A DNA stretch of 55,235 nt from a bacterium (GTDB lineage: Bacteria; Ratteibacteria; UBA8468; B48-G9; DTJG01): positions 1-55,235 of the forward strand of contig JAJYYV010000009.1 in the NCBI GenBank assembly GCA_021800535.1, in the 5' to 3' direction. The position numbers were made by a program, and so were the translations under genes. Under the pieces are notes generated by a model. That model made no database searches and was not told the origin of the DNA. It saw only the letters and a list, made by a program, of their open reading frames with translations. This document shows positions 1 to 10,916 of this stretch, one piece after another (the first letter of the stretch is position 1; each line of letters starts with the position of its first letter).

Positions 1-1326
1 CGTAAGTGTTCCAAATTGGTTGTAATTGGAGCAGGAAGTATTTTTTTTACTCGTGCCTTAGTAATTGGCATGTGTAAAGATGCTCATTTTAAAGGGGGTA
101 CACTTTCACTGGTAGATATCAATACAGAAATGCTTGATGTTATGTATCGTTTATGCTGCCGTATTGTTAAAGAAACTTCTGCAGATCTTACAGTAGAAGC
201 ATTTACGGATAGAAAATCTTCCCTTAAAAATGCTGATTTTATTGTGATAAGTTTTAGTAATAAAGGTGTTGACCTTCGTGAAACTGAAACAAAAATACCG
301 GCAAAATATGGAGTAAAACAATCTTCAGGAGATTCAATTGGCCCGGGTGGATTGTTTCGTTCCATTAGAACTGTTCCAACCCTTCTTGAAATAGCACGGG
401 ATATTGAAAAAATTTGTCCCAATGCATGGGTATTCAATTATACAAATCCCACCACAATTATGGGTGCAGCACTTAATCGTTATACAAATTTGAAAAATTT
501 AGCGCTTTGTGATGGAGTTATTCTACCTGATACTATAAACACGCTTCTTGACCGTATTGGTATTAAAGAAAAATTTCGTCAGGATGTGATAGTGAAGATA
601 GGTGGAATTAACCATTTCAGCTGGATGACGGAATTTCGTTTAGGGAAAAAAAATCTAATGCCTGAATTGCTTCGTTCACTCAAGGAAAATCCTGAAAAAT
701 ATGCCAACAAAGCAGTAGAACAAATACTTGAAATCTATGGATGGTATTCACTTATAGGAGGACACATGGTGGAATTCCTTCCCTATTTTCAAGGGCGGGG
801 ATACAAGCCTGAAGAATCTTATGTAAGCTACATATTTGAGATAGACGAACGGAGAAAATGGATGAAATCATTTAATGAAGAAATACGCCGGCAGGCAGAT
901 GGTATTGAATCAGTTGAAAAATTAATTTCAACAACAAAACCTGATCTGGTTATTTATATTGCTGATTCCATTATTGATAATGCCGGAGATACTCATTTCG
1001 TAAATTTTCCAAATCATGGAAATATTACAAATTTACCCGACAATGTAGTAATAGAGCTACCGGCAAAAATTTATAAAAATCATTTCAAAGGTGAAATTTT
1101 TGGAGAAATGCCATCTGTGTTGAGAAGCTGGATATTGAGAATTATAGATGTTCAGGAACTTACTCTGGAAGCAGCTATGACAGGAAGTAGAAGGGTATTA
1201 CGGCAGGCTTTAATTGCCGACCCATTAATATGTTCTTTTGAAGAAGCTGAGCATATTATTGATGATTTAATTCAAACAGAAAGAGAAGACCTTCCGGAAA
1301 TATGGCGTAATGGAGGGAAAAAATAA
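1..1326 (+). CDS. GH4 family NAD-dependent glycosidase (5' partial)
   Basis: The reading frame is open to the first base of the window, so the true start probably lies upstream; the first possible start inside is TTG at 16. The N-terminal VVIGAGS is the NAD-binding turn of glycoside hydrolase family 4. Other family marks are FNYTNPT, LALCDG (metal-binding Cys) and GGINHF (metal-binding His). GH4 enzymes cleave alpha- or beta-glycosides through oxidation at C3 using NAD+ and a divalent metal, in the cytoplasm. The LCDG/GGINH pattern may suit an alpha-galacturonidase or alpha-glucosidase branch, but the substrate cannot be fixed from sequence. The next gene, a BNR-repeat protein, follows after 56 bp and may be in the same operon. 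Confidence 0.88.
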   Translation, partial: RKCSKLVVIGAGSIFFTRALVIGMCKDAHFKGGTLSLVDINTEMLDVMYRLCCRIVKETSADLTVEAFTDRKSSLKNADFIVISFSNKGVDLRETETKIPAKYGVKQSSGDSIGPGGLFRSIRTVPTLLEIARDIEKICPNAWVFNYTNPTTIMGAALNRYTNLKNLALCDGVILPDTINTLLDRIGIKEKFRQDVIVKIGGINHFSWMTEFRLGKKNLMPELLRSLKENPEKYANKAVEQILEIYGWYSLIGGHMVEFLPYFQGRGYKPEESYVSYIFEIDERRKWMKSFNEEIRRQADGIESVEKLISTTKPDLVIYIADSIIDNAGDTHFVNFPNHGNITNLPDNVVIELPAKIYKNHFKGEIFGEMPSVLRSWILRIIDVQELTLEAAMTGSRRVLRQALIADPLICSFEEAEHIIDDLIQTEREDLPEIWRNGGKK

Positions 1327-1382
1327 AGTTAAAAGGAAATTCAACCTTAAGTGTTCATTCTTACCCCAAAATACCAAAATAT

Positions 1383-2519
1383 ATGAAAGAAAAAATGTTT
1401 AGTTTATCAGAAAATAAATTTGTTTCAGGTCAAACGGATATTTTTGTAGGAAAAAAGGGAAATATAAAACGATATTTAGTATGTGCCTTGCAAGGTTATT
1501 TTCCTGTCTTGACAAAAATTGGGCCAAATTCTCTGGCGGTAATATATCGTACTGGAGCGCCACATGTAGGAATAACTGGCACTTTGGCGGTTTCTACTTC
1601 AAAGGATGGAGGGAAAAGTTGGACCGCACCTGTAGAAATTGCTTCTCGCGGGAATGATAACCGAAACCCGGCTTTAGGATTTACACCTGATAAATTACTG
1701 ATATGTGCTTATTGGAAAGCAGGTTTACATAATTATGAAGAAATAATCAATGGGATGGGTCCGGAATGGGTGGGAGACAATGATAGGTCCAGTGCCCGTC
1801 AGCGTAAAATACCTGCAATGTTCATAACCACTTCTCCGGATTATGGACAAACCTGGACAGAACCACATGTATATACTTCTAAATTACTAACTTTGGCATC
1901 GCCGTATGGTAGAATAATCACATTGCCTGATGGAACATTATTAATGGGGGTTTATGGCCGTTTGCGACAGAACGAGGATGATGTTAGAAATATTAGCATT
2001 CTATTACGTAGTCAGGATGGCGGCAAAACATGGGGAGAAGAAACATTAGTTGCAAAGAAATACAATGAAACATCTTTTGTTTTGCTTCCGAATGGCAGAC
2101 TTCTTGCTGCATGTCGTTCAGATATCAAAAATAATGTAGCCATAATTTTTAGTGATGACATGGGTTTTACATGGAATAAACCTCAGGATATCACAGGTTT
2201 TGGTGAATATCCGGCAGACCTGACTCTGCTTAAAAGCGGTAGGGTGTTACTTTCTTTTGGAAGACGCGTAAGTCCGATGGGATGTGGACTTTTGTTCAGT
2301 GATGATAATGGACTGACATGGAACAAAAACAAAGAGATTTTGCTTGCGGGTGATGGAGGTGGTTGGGACTTAGGCTATCCTTCTACTGTTCAGATTGAGG
2401 ATGGCACAATAATTACTGTTCTCTATTATGCCAGTGGTTCTGCAATGTCAGAAAAATGGGGACATGTTTCCTGTCAGGCTTTACATTACACCGAAGATAT
2501 TTTAAAATATTTTTTATAG
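1383..2519 (+). CDS. BNR/Asp-box repeat protein, sialidase-like
   Basis: This 378-residue protein has five Asp-boxes of the S-x-D-x-G-x-T-W type at about residues 71-80, 151-158, 210-217, 257-264 and 306-313 (for example SKDGGKSW and SDDNGLTW). They mark a six-bladed beta-propeller of the sialidase superfamily. No signal peptide is visible, so it probably acts in the cytoplasm. Relatives occur next to glycosidases and may act on sialic acids or other acidic sugars. Enzymatic sialidase activity is not proven, because the catalytic arginine triad cannot be assigned by eye. There is no clear Shine-Dalgarno (SD) sequence before the ATG. It lies 56 bp after the GH4 gene on the same strand. Confidence 0.8.
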   Translation: MKEKMFSLSENKFVSGQTDIFVGKKGNIKRYLVCALQGYFPVLTKIGPNSLAVIYRTGAPHVGITGTLAVSTSKDGGKSWTAPVEIASRGNDNRNPALGFTPDKLLICAYWKAGLHNYEEIINGMGPEWVGDNDRSSARQRKIPAMFITTSPDYGQTWTEPHVYTSKLLTLASPYGRIITLPDGTLLMGVYGRLRQNEDDVRNISILLRSQDGGKTWGEETLVAKKYNETSFVLLPNGRLLAACRSDIKNNVAIIFSDDMGFTWNKPQDITGFGEYPADLTLLKSGRVLLSFGRRVSPMGCGLLFSDDNGLTWNKNKEILLAGDGGGWDLGYPSTVQIEDGTIITVLYYASGSAMSEKWGHVSCQALHYTEDILKYFL

Positions 2520-2528
2520 TATTTCATT

Positions 2529-2556
2529 TGGACAAAAAAAAAAAATAGTTTATAAT
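2529..2556 (+). promoter_or_regulatory. Promoter of pyrC
   Basis: A -35-like TGGACA (2529-2534) and a perfect -10 TATAAT (2551-2556) are separated by 16 bp. Transcription would start near 2563, giving a leader of about 22 nt to the pyrC ATG at 2585. No SD sequence is visible in that leader. Confidence 0.6.
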
Positions 2557-2584
2557 TTAGTAAATATTTATTTCTTATAATATT

Positions 2585-3856
2585 ATGGATATACTTATAA
2601 AAAATATTAGAATTATTGACCCTGCCAGCAATGTTGATAAAATATCTGATGTTTATATTTCAAATAAAAAAATTGCCCTCATTAAAAAAACAATAAATAA
2701 AAAAGCCTCAAAAATAATAGATGGTAAAAATTATTGGCTTTTCCCAGGTTTAACAGATATGCATTGTCATTTAAGAGAACCTGGGCAGGAAGAGGAAGAA
2801 ACTCTTTTATCAGGTAGTTTATCTGCATCATCCGGTGGATTTACAAGGATTTGCTGCCAACCAAATACAGACCCTCCAATAGATAATAAAATTTCTGTGC
2901 GATATATATATGATAGAGCCTCTTTATGTCCTATTGAAATATTGCCTTATGGAGCAATAACTGTTGGAAGAAAAGGAATATCTATTGCGCCAATGGAAGA
3001 AATGGTTTCAGCAGGAGTAATAGGGTTTTCAGATGATGGCAACTGTGTTATGGATAGTCTTGTTTTCAGAAGAGCGCTTGAATATAGTAAAATTTTTGAA
3101 AAAGTTGTAATCTCTCATAGCGAGGATACAAATCTTTCAAAATCAGGAGTAATGAATGAAGGGTTTATTTCTACCAGACTTGGGGTTCAGGGAATTCCTG
3201 TTCAGGCAGAAAATATTATGGTATATAGGGATATACAGCTGGCAGACCTTACAAAAGTCAATCTTCATCTTGCCCATATTTCCACTAAAGAATCAGTTAA
3301 TCTTATAAGAAAATGGAAGACAAACATTAAAAATCTTAGTTGTGAAGCAACTGTTCATCATTTAATTCTTACTGAAGAATCTCTTAAGAATTATAATACA
3401 AATGCAAAGGTAAATCCGCCACTGAGGACACAAAATGATGTGGAAGCACTTATTGAAGGATTAAAGGATGGCACAATTGATGTGATTGTTACTGACCACG
3501 CTCCACATTCCAGTGAAGAAAAAGATTCCGGCCTGGAAAATGCTCCTTTTGGAATGATTGGTTTTGAAACCGCTGTACCTTTAATTTTTTCTTTAAGAAA
3601 GTATGGATTAACACCTATGCAGCTGCTTAAAAACCTTATTGTAAATCCAAATAAAATTATTGGATGTAATATTCCTGAAATAAAACAGGATGAAGAAGCA
3701 AACCTTGTTATTTATGACCCTGATAAAAAATGGATTTATAAAAAAGAAAATATCTTATCAAAAAGTAAAAATTCTCCATTTATCAATTGGGAATTGGAAG
3801 GAAAAGTTTTATATACAATCTATAAAGGGGAAATAGTTTATAATTATAATAATTAA
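2585..3856 (+). CDS. pyrC: Dihydroorotase
   Basis: The 423-residue protein catalyses cyclisation of N-carbamoyl-aspartate to dihydroorotate in pyrimidine synthesis. The metal-binding HxH is in DMHCHLREPG at residues 59-67, followed by the later metal motifs HSED and HLAHIS and the catalytic TDHAPH near residue 304. Length and motif order fit the type I (PyrC/AllB-like) bacterial dihydroorotase. No pyrB or carA/carB lies nearby, so it appears to be transcribed alone. Its stop codon overlaps that of the convergent rpiB by 4 bp. Confidence 0.95.
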   Translation: MDILIKNIRIIDPASNVDKISDVYISNKKIALIKKTINKKASKIIDGKNYWLFPGLTDMHCHLREPGQEEEETLLSGSLSASSGGFTRICCQPNTDPPIDNKISVRYIYDRASLCPIEILPYGAITVGRKGISIAPMEEMVSAGVIGFSDDGNCVMDSLVFRRALEYSKIFEKVVISHSEDTNLSKSGVMNEGFISTRLGVQGIPVQAENIMVYRDIQLADLTKVNLHLAHISTKESVNLIRKWKTNIKNLSCEATVHHLILTEESLKNYNTNAKVNPPLRTQNDVEALIEGLKDGTIDVIVTDHAPHSSEEKDSGLENAPFGMIGFETAVPLIFSLRKYGLTPMQLLKNLIVNPNKIIGCNIPEIKQDEEANLVIYDPDKKWIYKKENILSKSKNSPFINWELEGKVLYTIYKGEIVYNYNN

Positions 3857-4305
3857 TCTGAACAATTGTTTTTTTCTATTTTTTTTATTTTCATTATTCT
3901 TCTGGAATGCCGTCCGCCTAAAAATGGTTCCTCCAAAAATGTTTTGATTATTTCCAGGGCATACTCTTGTCCTATAAGTCTTCCTCCAAGACATAATAAA
4001 TTAGCATCATTATGGTTCCTTGCTATTTTAGCAAGGTATAAATCATTACAGACAGCCGCCCTGACATTTTTAAATTTATTTGCCACTATCTGCATTCCTA
4101 TTCCTGTTCCACATATCAAAATTCCCCATTTAAGATTTCCATTACTTACTTCCTGAGCCACCTTTTCTCCATAATCAGGATAATCTACCCGTTTAGGCTG
4201 GAATGTCCCAAAATCCTTAATTTCATATCCTTCTTTTTTTAATTGGGTAACAATTTCTTTTTTTAATCTAAAACCTGCATGGTCGCTTGCAATTCCTATT
4301 TTCAT
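3853..4305 (-). CDS. rpiB: Ribose-5-phosphate isomerase B
   Basis: This 150-residue RpiB/LacA family enzyme interconverts ribose 5-phosphate and ribulose 5-phosphate. It begins MKIGIASDHAGF, has DYPDYG, the phosphate loop and catalytic Cys in CGTGIGM, and the NDANLLCLGGR segment. It is the last gene of the minus-strand operon that begins at 10874 and starts 3 bp after the tsaC stop. The tail overlaps the end of pyrC on the other strand. Confidence 0.95.
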   Translation of the reverse strand: MKIGIASDHAGFRLKKEIVTQLKKEGYEIKDFGTFQPKRVDYPDYGEKVAQEVSNGNLKWGILICGTGIGMQIVANKFKNVRAAVCNDLYLAKIARNHNDANLLCLGGRLIGQEYALEIIKTFLEEPFLGGRHSRRIMKIKKIEKNNCSD

Positions 4306-4308
4306 ATT

Positions 4309-4884
4309 TTATCCTTTGCGTAAAATAATAGGTTTTTCCCCTGTCAAATCCCATACTGAAGAGGCTTTACCATATATCTTACCAGCGTCTATACAAATGT
4401 CAACACCCTCTTTGATTTTTTTAGATATTTCATCAAGACAGCTTGCACTTTTTTCTCCTGATATATTAGCACTTGTTGAGGCAATAATCTCTATTTTTTT
4501 ATTTAACTTATTTATTAATTGAAAATCCGGGATTCTTAGCCCTATTGTATTTTGGGTTGTTGAAAGATAGGTAAGATTAACCTTGCTCTTAAGAACAAAA
4601 GTATTTTTTCCTGGCCATTTGTTTTTTATAAAATCTAAGAAATTTTCAGGTAAATACGCAAATTTTTCTGCAGATTGTAAATTTTCTACAAATCCTATAA
4701 GAGTTTTATTTACAGTCCGTCCTTTGAGATTAAAAATATTTTGTTTTGAGGTAAGATTTTTGCCATCGCATATAATTCCATATACAGTGTCTGTTGGGAC
4801 AATAGCAAGTCCTCCATTTTTTATAATATCTTCAAGAATTTGTAATGTTTCTTTAAAATTGGTTTCATTAATTTTTATAATCAT
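4309..4884 (-). CDS. tsaC: Threonylcarbamoyl-AMP synthase (Sua5/YrdC family)
   Basis: The 191-residue YrdC-domain protein makes threonylcarbamoyl-AMP from threonine, bicarbonate and ATP, the first step of t6A37 tRNA modification. Visible marks are the GGLAIVPTDTVYGI strand-loop, the K-G-R region (NLKGR) and the STSANISG motif that binds the adenylate. It is the short single-domain form without the Sua5 C-terminal domain. Its start overlaps the uvrB stop by 4 bp, so the two are translationally linked. Confidence 0.92.
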   Translation of the reverse strand: MIIKINETNFKETLQILEDIIKNGGLAIVPTDTVYGIICDGKNLTSKQNIFNLKGRTVNKTLIGFVENLQSAEKFAYLPENFLDFIKNKWPGKNTFVLKSKVNLTYLSTTQNTIGLRIPDFQLINKLNKKIEIIASTSANISGEKSASCLDEISKKIKEGVDICIDAGKIYGKASSVWDLTGEKPIILRKG

Positions 4885-6881
4885 TTTTCTTTTTTTATTC
4901 TTTTTATTTTTTCTCTATATTGTATGGCAGACTCAAAATCAAGACTTTTGGCAGATTCCATCATCTTTTTTTCAAGTTTTTTCAATAATAATGTTAAATC
5001 CTTTCCATAGAATTCTTCTTCTTTTTCTGCAAGTATTGTTTCTTTCTTTTTTTTGCCTATAATTTCACTGATAGTTTGATATATTGGTTTAATAATAGGT
5101 TTTGGTTGTATTCCATATTTTTTATTATATTCCATTTGTATTTTTCTTCTTCTTTCTGTTTCTTTTATTGCTGTTTTCATTGCAGATGTTATTTTATCAG
5201 CATACATAATAACCTGACCATCTATGTTTCTGGATGCTCTTCCTGAAATCTGAATCAGTGACCGTTCAGACCTTAAGAAACCTTCTTTATCTGCATCTAA
5301 TATAGCAACAAGACTTACCTCCGGAAGGTCAAGCCCTTCTCTTAATAGATTAATTCCAACAAGAACATCAAATTTTGCTTCTCTTAAATTTTTAAGTATA
5401 TCCATCCTGTCTAATGTTTCTATTTCATAGTGGAGATACATTACCTTTATATTAAATTCTTTAATATATTCACTGAGTTGTTCTGAAAGTTGTTTGCTTA
5501 TTGTAAGCACAAGAATTCTTTGATTATCTGCAATTCTTTTTCTTATTTGCACCAGAAGGTCTTCAAGCTGATTTTTTGTCGGTTTAACAATAATAGGAGG
5601 GTCTAAAAGTCCTGTTGGTCTTATAATTTGTTCAGCAACCAGAGGAGAGCCTTCTCCAATATGTTTTATTTCAACCTGTTCAAATTCATAAGGTCCTGGA
5701 GTTGCAGAAACACAGACAACCTGAGGAATAAGTTTTTCAAATTCTTCAAATTTTAAAGGTCTGTTATCAATTGCAGAAGGGAGTCTAAATCCATATTCTA
5801 CAAGTGTTTCTTTTCTGGAGCGGTCTCCAGAGTACATACCTTTAATCTGTGGTATTGTCATATGTGATTCGTCAATAAAAATAAGATAATCAGAAGGAAA
5901 ATAATCAAGGAGAACTTCAGGCCTTTCTCCAGGGAGTCTTCCTGCAAGATGTCTGGAGTAATTTTCAATTCCATGGCAGAAACCAAATTCTTTTAACATT
6001 TCTATATCATTTTTTGTTCTTTGTTCTAATCTTTCATATTCAACCGACTTTCCTTTTGTTTTGAAGAATTCAAGTTGTTGTTTTAATTCTTCCTGTATTG
6101 TCTCTATTGCTCTTTCAATTTTAGGTCGTGGGGTAACAAAATGTTTTGCCGGATATATCTCTATTTCTTTTTCTTCTGTTAAAATTATTCCTTTGATAGG
6201 TTCAAACCTTTGAATTTTAATAATACGGTTGCCTAAAAGAGAAATTCTGACAGCTATTTCTTCATAAGATGGAATAAGTTCTATGTTGTTTCCTCTAACG
6301 CGAAATTTCCCTCTTTCCAATTGGAATTCATTTCTTTCATATTGTATTTCTATGAGTTTTCTTAAAATTGCTGTTCTTTCTATTTCCTGACCCTGTGAAA
6401 GATAAAGCATCATACTTTTATGGTCTTGCGGACTTCCGAGAGGATATATACATGAGACACTTGCTACAATAATAACATCTTTTGATGAAAGGATTGTACT
6501 TGTTGCGGCAAGTCTAAGTCTGTCAATATCTTCATTTATGGAGGCATCTTTTTCAATATATGTATCTGTTTGTGGTATATAGGCTTCCGGCTGATAATAG
6601 TCGTAATAACTTACAAAATATCTTACCTTGTTTTCAGGAAAAAACTGTCTGAATTCTCCATAAAGCTGGGCTGCAAGTGTTTTATTATGGGAAATAACAA
6701 GAGTGGGTTTTTGTATTCTTTCTATGATGTTTGCCATTGTAAAAGTTTTTCCACTTCCTGTTACACCAAGAAGAATTTGCCATTTCTTATTGTTTTCTAT
6801 ATTCCTGACAATTTTTTCTATTGCCTGAGGCTGGTCCCCGGAAGGTTTATAATCTGAATATATCTTAAATCTGTCATTCAT
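4881..6881 (-). CDS. uvrB: Excinuclease ABC subunit B
   Basis: This 666-residue protein is the damage-verifying helicase-like subunit of nucleotide excision repair. Walker A is GVTGSGKT (residues 39-46), the DNA-inserting beta-hairpin is at [10 protein letters not shown] (about 92-101), the DEAD-like box is IDESH, and helicase motif VI is [13 protein letters not shown] domain that contacts UvrC covers the last 40 residues. The length is normal. It overlaps dnaJ by 4 bp upstream and tsaC by 4 bp downstream. uvrA and uvrC are not in the window. Confidence 0.97.
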   Translation of the reverse strand: MNDRFKIYSDYKPSGDQPQAIEKIVRNIENNKKWQILLGVTGSGKTFTMANIIERIQKPTLVISHNKTLAAQLYGEFRQFFPENKVRYFVSYYDYYQPEAYIPQTDTYIEKDASINEDIDRLRLAATSTILSSKDVIIVASVSCIYPLGSPQDHKSMMLYLSQGQEIERTAILRKLIEIQYERNEFQLERGKFRVRGNNIELIPSYEEIAVRISLLGNRIIKIQRFEPIKGIILTEEKEIEIYPAKHFVTPRPKIERAIETIQEELKQQLEFFKTKGKSVEYERLEQRTKNDIEMLKEFGFCHGIENYSRHLAGRLPGERPEVLLDYFPSDYLIFIDESHMTIPQIKGMYSGDRSRKETLVEYGFRLPSAIDNRPLKFEEFEKLIPQVVCVSATPGPYEFEQVEIKHIGEGSPLVAEQIIRPTGLLDPPIIVKPTKNQLEDLLVQIRKRIADNQRILVLTISKQLSEQLSEYIKEFNIKVMYLHYEIETLDRMDILKNLREAKFDVLVGINLLREGLDLPEVSLVAILDADKEGFLRSERSLIQISGRASRNIDGQVIMYADKITSAMKTAIKETERRRKIQMEYNKKYGIQPKPIIKPIYQTISEIIGKKKKETILAEKEEEFYGKDLTLLLKKLEKKMMESAKSLDFESAIQYREKIKRIKKEK

Positions 6882-8023
6882 ATTTTTTCAGTTTTTTCTA
6901 TGAATTTTTGCACTTCAGGATAACTGCGTGGATTTTCTCTTCTTTGCCATTCTTCAAGTATTTGTTTTTCCTCCCTTGATATTCCTCGTGGAATTTCAAC
7001 TTTTATAACAGCATAAAGGTTTCCTTTTCCAAAACCATAAGTTTTTGGAAGTCCAAGCCCTTTTAGTCTGAGAACTGTTCCATTTTGAGTCCCGGGGGGA
7101 ATTTTTAATTTTACTTTTCCTGATAGGGTAGGGACCTCTATTTCCGCTCCTAAAATAGCAGAAACAACTGAAATAGGGACTTCTATATAAATGTCACTGT
7201 TTTTTCTTTCAAAGAGTTCATGTCCTTCTACTAAAACAGTTACATACAAATCTCCATTGGTTATCCCATGGGGGTCTGCGTTTCCCTGTCCTTTTAATCT
7301 TAGTGTCATTCCACTTTCAATGCCTGCAGGGATTTTTACCACGATTTTGTGCATACCTCTTATCAATCCTATTCCCCGACAGTTTGTACATGGGTCTTTT
7401 ATTATTTTTCCTGTTCCTCTACATTTGGGACATGTTTGAAGAAAGGTAAAAAACCCCTGTCTATATTGAATCTGACCTGAGCCATTACATTGTGGACAGG
7501 CAATGTTTCCGGATTTACTTCTGCTTCCTGTTCCATCGCATACATTGCAGGGTTCCATTCTTGAAATATTTATATATTTTTCAACACCGGTTGCTGCTTC
7601 GTTTAAATGAATAGAGATACTTGTTTCAATATCAGTGCCTCTTTGTTGAGTTTGTTTTGTTTGATATCCTCTGCCTGTGAACATATCTTCATCTGAAAAC
7701 ATTTGATTGATGAAATTTAGAACATCATCTCCAAAAATATCTGAAAAATCTGTTCTTACCCTGCCGAAATCCTGTCTCCAATCAAAACCTGTAGGACCAA
7801 AACCTGCATGTCCATACATATCATATGTTTTTCTTTTTTCAGGGTCACTTAAAACCTCGTATGCCTCAGTGATTTCCTTAAACTTTTCTTCTGCTTCTTT
7901 ATTTCCCTGGTTTCTATCAGGATGGAATTTTAAAGCAAGGTCCCTGTATGCTTTTTTCAGTTCATCTGTAGAAGCATTTTTTGATACCCCTAAAATCTCA
8001 TAGTAATCTTTTTTATTTTCCAT
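6878..8023 (-). CDS. dnaJ: Chaperone protein DnaJ
   Basis: This 381-residue type I Hsp40 co-chaperone stimulates DnaK ATPase. The J domain (residues 1-70) has HPD at 34-36. A short Gly/Phe-rich region follows. The zinc domain has four CxxCxGxG repeats ([32 protein letters not shown]). The C-terminal substrate-binding domains follow, with no large deletion. dnaK and grpE are not adjacent; dnaJ instead lies between argJ and uvrB in a mixed housekeeping operon. The argJ stop is 4 bp upstream. Confidence 0.96.
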   Translation of the reverse strand: MENKKDYYEILGVSKNASTDELKKAYRDLALKFHPDRNQGNKEAEEKFKEITEAYEVLSDPEKRKTYDMYGHAGFGPTGFDWRQDFGRVRTDFSDIFGDDVLNFINQMFSDEDMFTGRGYQTKQTQQRGTDIETSISIHLNEAATGVEKYINISRMEPCNVCDGTGSRSKSGNIACPQCNGSGQIQYRQGFFTFLQTCPKCRGTGKIIKDPCTNCRGIGLIRGMHKIVVKIPAGIESGMTLRLKGQGNADPHGITNGDLYVTVLVEGHELFERKNSDIYIEVPISVVSAILGAEIEVPTLSGKVKLKIPPGTQNGTVLRLKGLGLPKTYGFGKGNLYAVIKVEIPRGISREEKQILEEWQRRENPRSYPEVQKFIEKTEKI

Positions 8024-8027
8024 ATAT

Positions 8028-9230
8028 TTATTCTTTTTTATTGATTTTTATATATTCTTCAGTTAAATCACAACCCCAGGCAGTAGCATTTTCTTTTCCT
8101 TTGCTGATATATATTTTTATAGATATTTCTTTTTCTGAAAGATATTGTTTTAATTCTGAGTCATTAAATTTGATGGGTTCTTTATTATATACTATATAAG
8201 GTCCTATCTCAAGTTTTATATTTGCCGGTTCTATTTTAGCTCTGGCAGAACCAATAGAAGACATAATTCTTCCCCAGTTTGACCAAGCTCCTGCGATAGC
8301 GGTTTTAACAAGAGATGAGCCGGCAACTTTTTTTGCAATTCTTTTTGCATCTTTTTTACTCCAGGCATCAAACACAGAAACCTCAATAAATTTTTTTGCT
8401 CCTTCTCCATCTTTTGCTATTTTTTTGGCAAGGCTTATACAAACATCTCTTAATGCTTTTGAAAAAATATAAAATTCTTCAGAGTTTTCTTTAATATTTT
8501 TATTGCCGGCCTGTCCATTCGCAAGACAAAAAACAGTATCATTTGTACTCTGGTCATTATCTATTGTAATCATGTTAAAACTGTCATTAACAGCTTTTTG
8601 AAGAGCAATCTGTAAAAGTTCTTTTGAAATAACTGCGTCTGTTGTAATAAAAGCAAGCATTGTTGCCATATTAGGATTTATCATACCCGCACCTTTTGCC
8701 ATTGCTCCTAATTTTACAAAACCACCTTTTTTTATACCGGCAATAGATGTGGTTATTTCTTCTGTTTTTATCTGTTTATCAGTGGTAATAATAGATTCTG
8801 CCGCTTCTATACCATTTTTATATGATAGATTTTTTACAATCTTTTCCAGGGAATTAATTATTGTTTTTTCTGGGAGAGGATTACCTATCAAGCCTGTTGA
8901 AGCAAAAAGGATATTTTTAGAAGAAATATTCAAGATAAGAGATAAATGTTCCATAATTTTGGTTGTTATGTCCCATCCTTTTTTTCCACAGGCAGCATTT
9001 GCATTTCCGCTATTTGCCAATATCGCCTGTATTGGATTTTTAATGTTTTTTATAGACCAGATAACAGAATAAGATTTTACCTTATTGGTTGTAAATACTG
9101 CAGAAGAAATACACGGATATGTAGAAAAAACAAGAGCAAGGTCTTTTTTCTTTCCTTTTTTGATGCCGCAGCTGATTCCACTGGCTAAAAATCCTTCCGG
9201 GAAACATATAGATTTTTTCATATTATCCAT
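8028..9230 (-). CDS. argJ: Glutamate N-acetyltransferase / amino-acid acetyltransferase ArgJ
   Basis: The 400-residue protein transfers acetyl from N-acetylornithine to glutamate in the arginine pathway, and possibly also from acetyl-CoA. The self-cleavage region [13 protein letters not shown] is present, with the Thr that becomes the nucleophile of the beta chain. The oxyanion-hole region and [10 protein letters not shown] are also recognisable. It ends in the usual way for the family with a Thr-rich tail. No other arg gene is in the window. It starts 7 bp after the ispD stop. Confidence 0.93.
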   Translation of the reverse strand: MDNMKKSICFPEGFLASGISCGIKKGKKKDLALVFSTYPCISSAVFTTNKVKSYSVIWSIKNIKNPIQAILANSGNANAACGKKGWDITTKIMEHLSLILNISSKNILFASTGLIGNPLPEKTIINSLEKIVKNLSYKNGIEAAESIITTDKQIKTEEITTSIAGIKKGGFVKLGAMAKGAGMINPNMATMLAFITTDAVISKELLQIALQKAVNDSFNMITIDNDQSTNDTVFCLANGQAGNKNIKENSEEFYIFSKALRDVCISLAKKIAKDGEGAKKFIEVSVFDAWSKKDAKRIAKKVAGSSLVKTAIAGAWSNWGRIMSSIGSARAKIEPANIKLEIGPYIVYNKEPIKFNDSELKQYLSEKEISIKIYISKGKENATAWGCDLTEEYIKINKKE

Positions 9231-9237
9231 AATAACT

Positions 9238-9906
9238 TTAAAGTATTTTGTTTATTATTTTAAATTCATCTTTTATAGTTATTTTTATATTCTCTGCATT
9301 CCCACTTATTACTTTTACTTTATATCCAAAATATTTAAATATTGAAGATTCATCCGGAAATATTTCAAAATTATTTTTTATCTTTTCCATTAAAGAAATT
9401 AATAAATCCTTATTAAAACCCTGTGGAGTTTGAGCAACAAATAATTTAGTATCTTTCAAGGTTTTTTCAAGGAAATTATTTTTAATTGTTTTTACTGAGC
9501 CAAATATTTCATAAACTGGAATGCATGCTCCATAAATTTTTGTATTATTTATTACTTTTTTTATAAGAGGTATATTTACCAATGGTCTTGCTCCATCATG
9601 AATGAGAACTATTTTATTTTGTTCTGAGCAATGAACCAGCCCATTATAAACAGATTCTTCTCTGAATTGTCCTCCTGGTACAATACATTTTAATTTGCAA
9701 AATTTCTTTTTCAGTGTTTTAAATCTTTTTGTATCAATATATTTAGAAGGAAGAACTAATATTATTTCATTAATATTATCTGCTTTTTGAAAGATTTCAA
9801 GACTGTATTCTATTATTTTTTTTCCATGTAAATTATAAAAAATTTTTGGTACTACACTTTTAAATCTTTTACTTTTACCAGCTCCAACAATTATAGAACT
9901 TATCAT
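9238..9906 (-). CDS. ispD: 2-C-methyl-D-erythritol 4-phosphate cytidylyltransferase
   Basis: This 222-residue IspD makes CDP-methylerythritol from MEP and CTP in the non-mevalonate isoprenoid pathway. The nucleotide-binding loop is VGAGKSKRF at residues 7-15, a slightly altered form of the usual AAGxGxR motif. HDGARPL and TPQGF, typical of the family, are present. Its start overlaps the upstream PIN/TRAM gene by 4 bp. This yacL-ispD order is common in Gram-positive and other bacterial genomes. Confidence 0.92.
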   Translation of the reverse strand: MISSIIVGAGKSKRFKSVVPKIFYNLHGKKIIEYSLEIFQKADNINEIILVLPSKYIDTKRFKTLKKKFCKLKCIVPGGQFREESVYNGLVHCSEQNKIVLIHDGARPLVNIPLIKKVINNTKIYGACIPVYEIFGSVKTIKNNFLEKTLKDTKLFVAQTPQGFNKDLLISLMEKIKNNFEIFPDESSIFKYFGYKVKVISGNAENIKITIKDEFKIINKIL

Positions 9907-10874
9907 TTGACTTTCGCAAAAATAATTCTTCCTGTTGAAGTTTGGAGAGAAGTATCTATAATTATATCTATATTTTTACCTACAAACTTTGCTCCTTCTT
10001 CTATAACTATCATTGTTCCATCTTCAAGGTATCCAATACCCTGTCCATGTTCTTTTCCTTCTTTTACCACCTTTATATTCCAAACTTCTCCGGAAGCTAA
10101 TTTAGGTTTCATTACCACTGCCAGTGTATTAAGATTCAAAACTTTTATATTCTGAACTTCTGCGACTTTTGCTAAATTAAAATCATTTGTAAGAACCTTG
10201 GCTTTAATATCAGCGGCCAATTTTACAAGTTTTGCATCTACAGATTCTATGTCCGGATATTCTTCCTCATAAAATTTTGTTGAAATTGAATTATCTTCCT
10301 GAATTTTTTTTAATGTTTCTAATCCTCTTCTGCCTCGTTGTCTTTTCATTTCACTGGAGGAGTCCGCAAGTTCCTGCAGCTCTTTAGTTATAAAAGAAGG
10401 AATAATGATAGTACTTTCAAGAAAATGACTTTTCATTAGTTCATATATTCTTCCATCTATAGCAACACTGCTATCTATCACAAATAGATCCTCTCCCTGG
10501 TTTTTTATTGTATGAAAATAAGGAAGAAGAAAACCAAGTTCTCCCACAGACCTTATTCCAAATATAATGCCAAGATAAGAAAAAACAGCATAAAGAATAA
10601 ATCTTGTGGCGATTATTTCCTGGGTTGTTTGAAAAGGGGCAAGAAGCAAAAAATTAGCAACAAGTATTGCTGTAAGGAGTCCTATAAGAAGTCCTATTAT
10701 ACCCATTAATATTTTTTTAAAAGGTACCCTTTCAAAAAACTTTTCAATTCCTATAACAACCAAACCTCCTAAAAAACCTATTAATACGCCCTCTAATTTA
10801 TTGCCTGGGAAATAAAAAAGGCCGGCAAACGATAGAAATAGAATAAAAAACCCTCGCACAATATAAAGTCCCAT
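9903..10874 (-). CDS. YacL-like membrane PIN/TRAM domain protein
   Basis: This 323-residue protein has about four hydrophobic segments in the first 110 residues. A PIN-type nuclease domain begins near IDSSVAIDGRIYELM (acidic active-site Asp residues), and a C-terminal TRAM domain is likely to bind RNA. The architecture matches the YacL/PilT-like family found upstream of ispD. Its physiological role is not settled. A strong SD (AAGGAG) precedes the ATG, and a promoter is visible at 10917-10945, so this is the first gene of the operon running down to rpiB. Confidence 0.88.
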   Translation of the reverse strand: MGLYIVRGFFILFLSFAGLFYFPGNKLEGVLIGFLGGLVVIGIEKFFERVPFKKILMGIIGLLIGLLTAILVANFLLLAPFQTTQEIIATRFILYAVFSYLGIIFGIRSVGELGFLLPYFHTIKNQGEDLFVIDSSVAIDGRIYELMKSHFLESTIIIPSFITKELQELADSSSEMKRQRGRRGLETLKKIQEDNSISTKFYEEEYPDIESVDAKLVKLAADIKAKVLTNDFNLAKVAEVQNIKVLNLNTLAVVMKPKLASGEVWNIKVVKEGKEHGQGIGYLEDGTMIVIEEGAKFVGKNIDIIIDTSLQTSTGRIIFAKVK

Positions 10875-10916
10875 AATTTCTCCTTATAAAATATAAATAA
10901 ATATTAAATAATATAA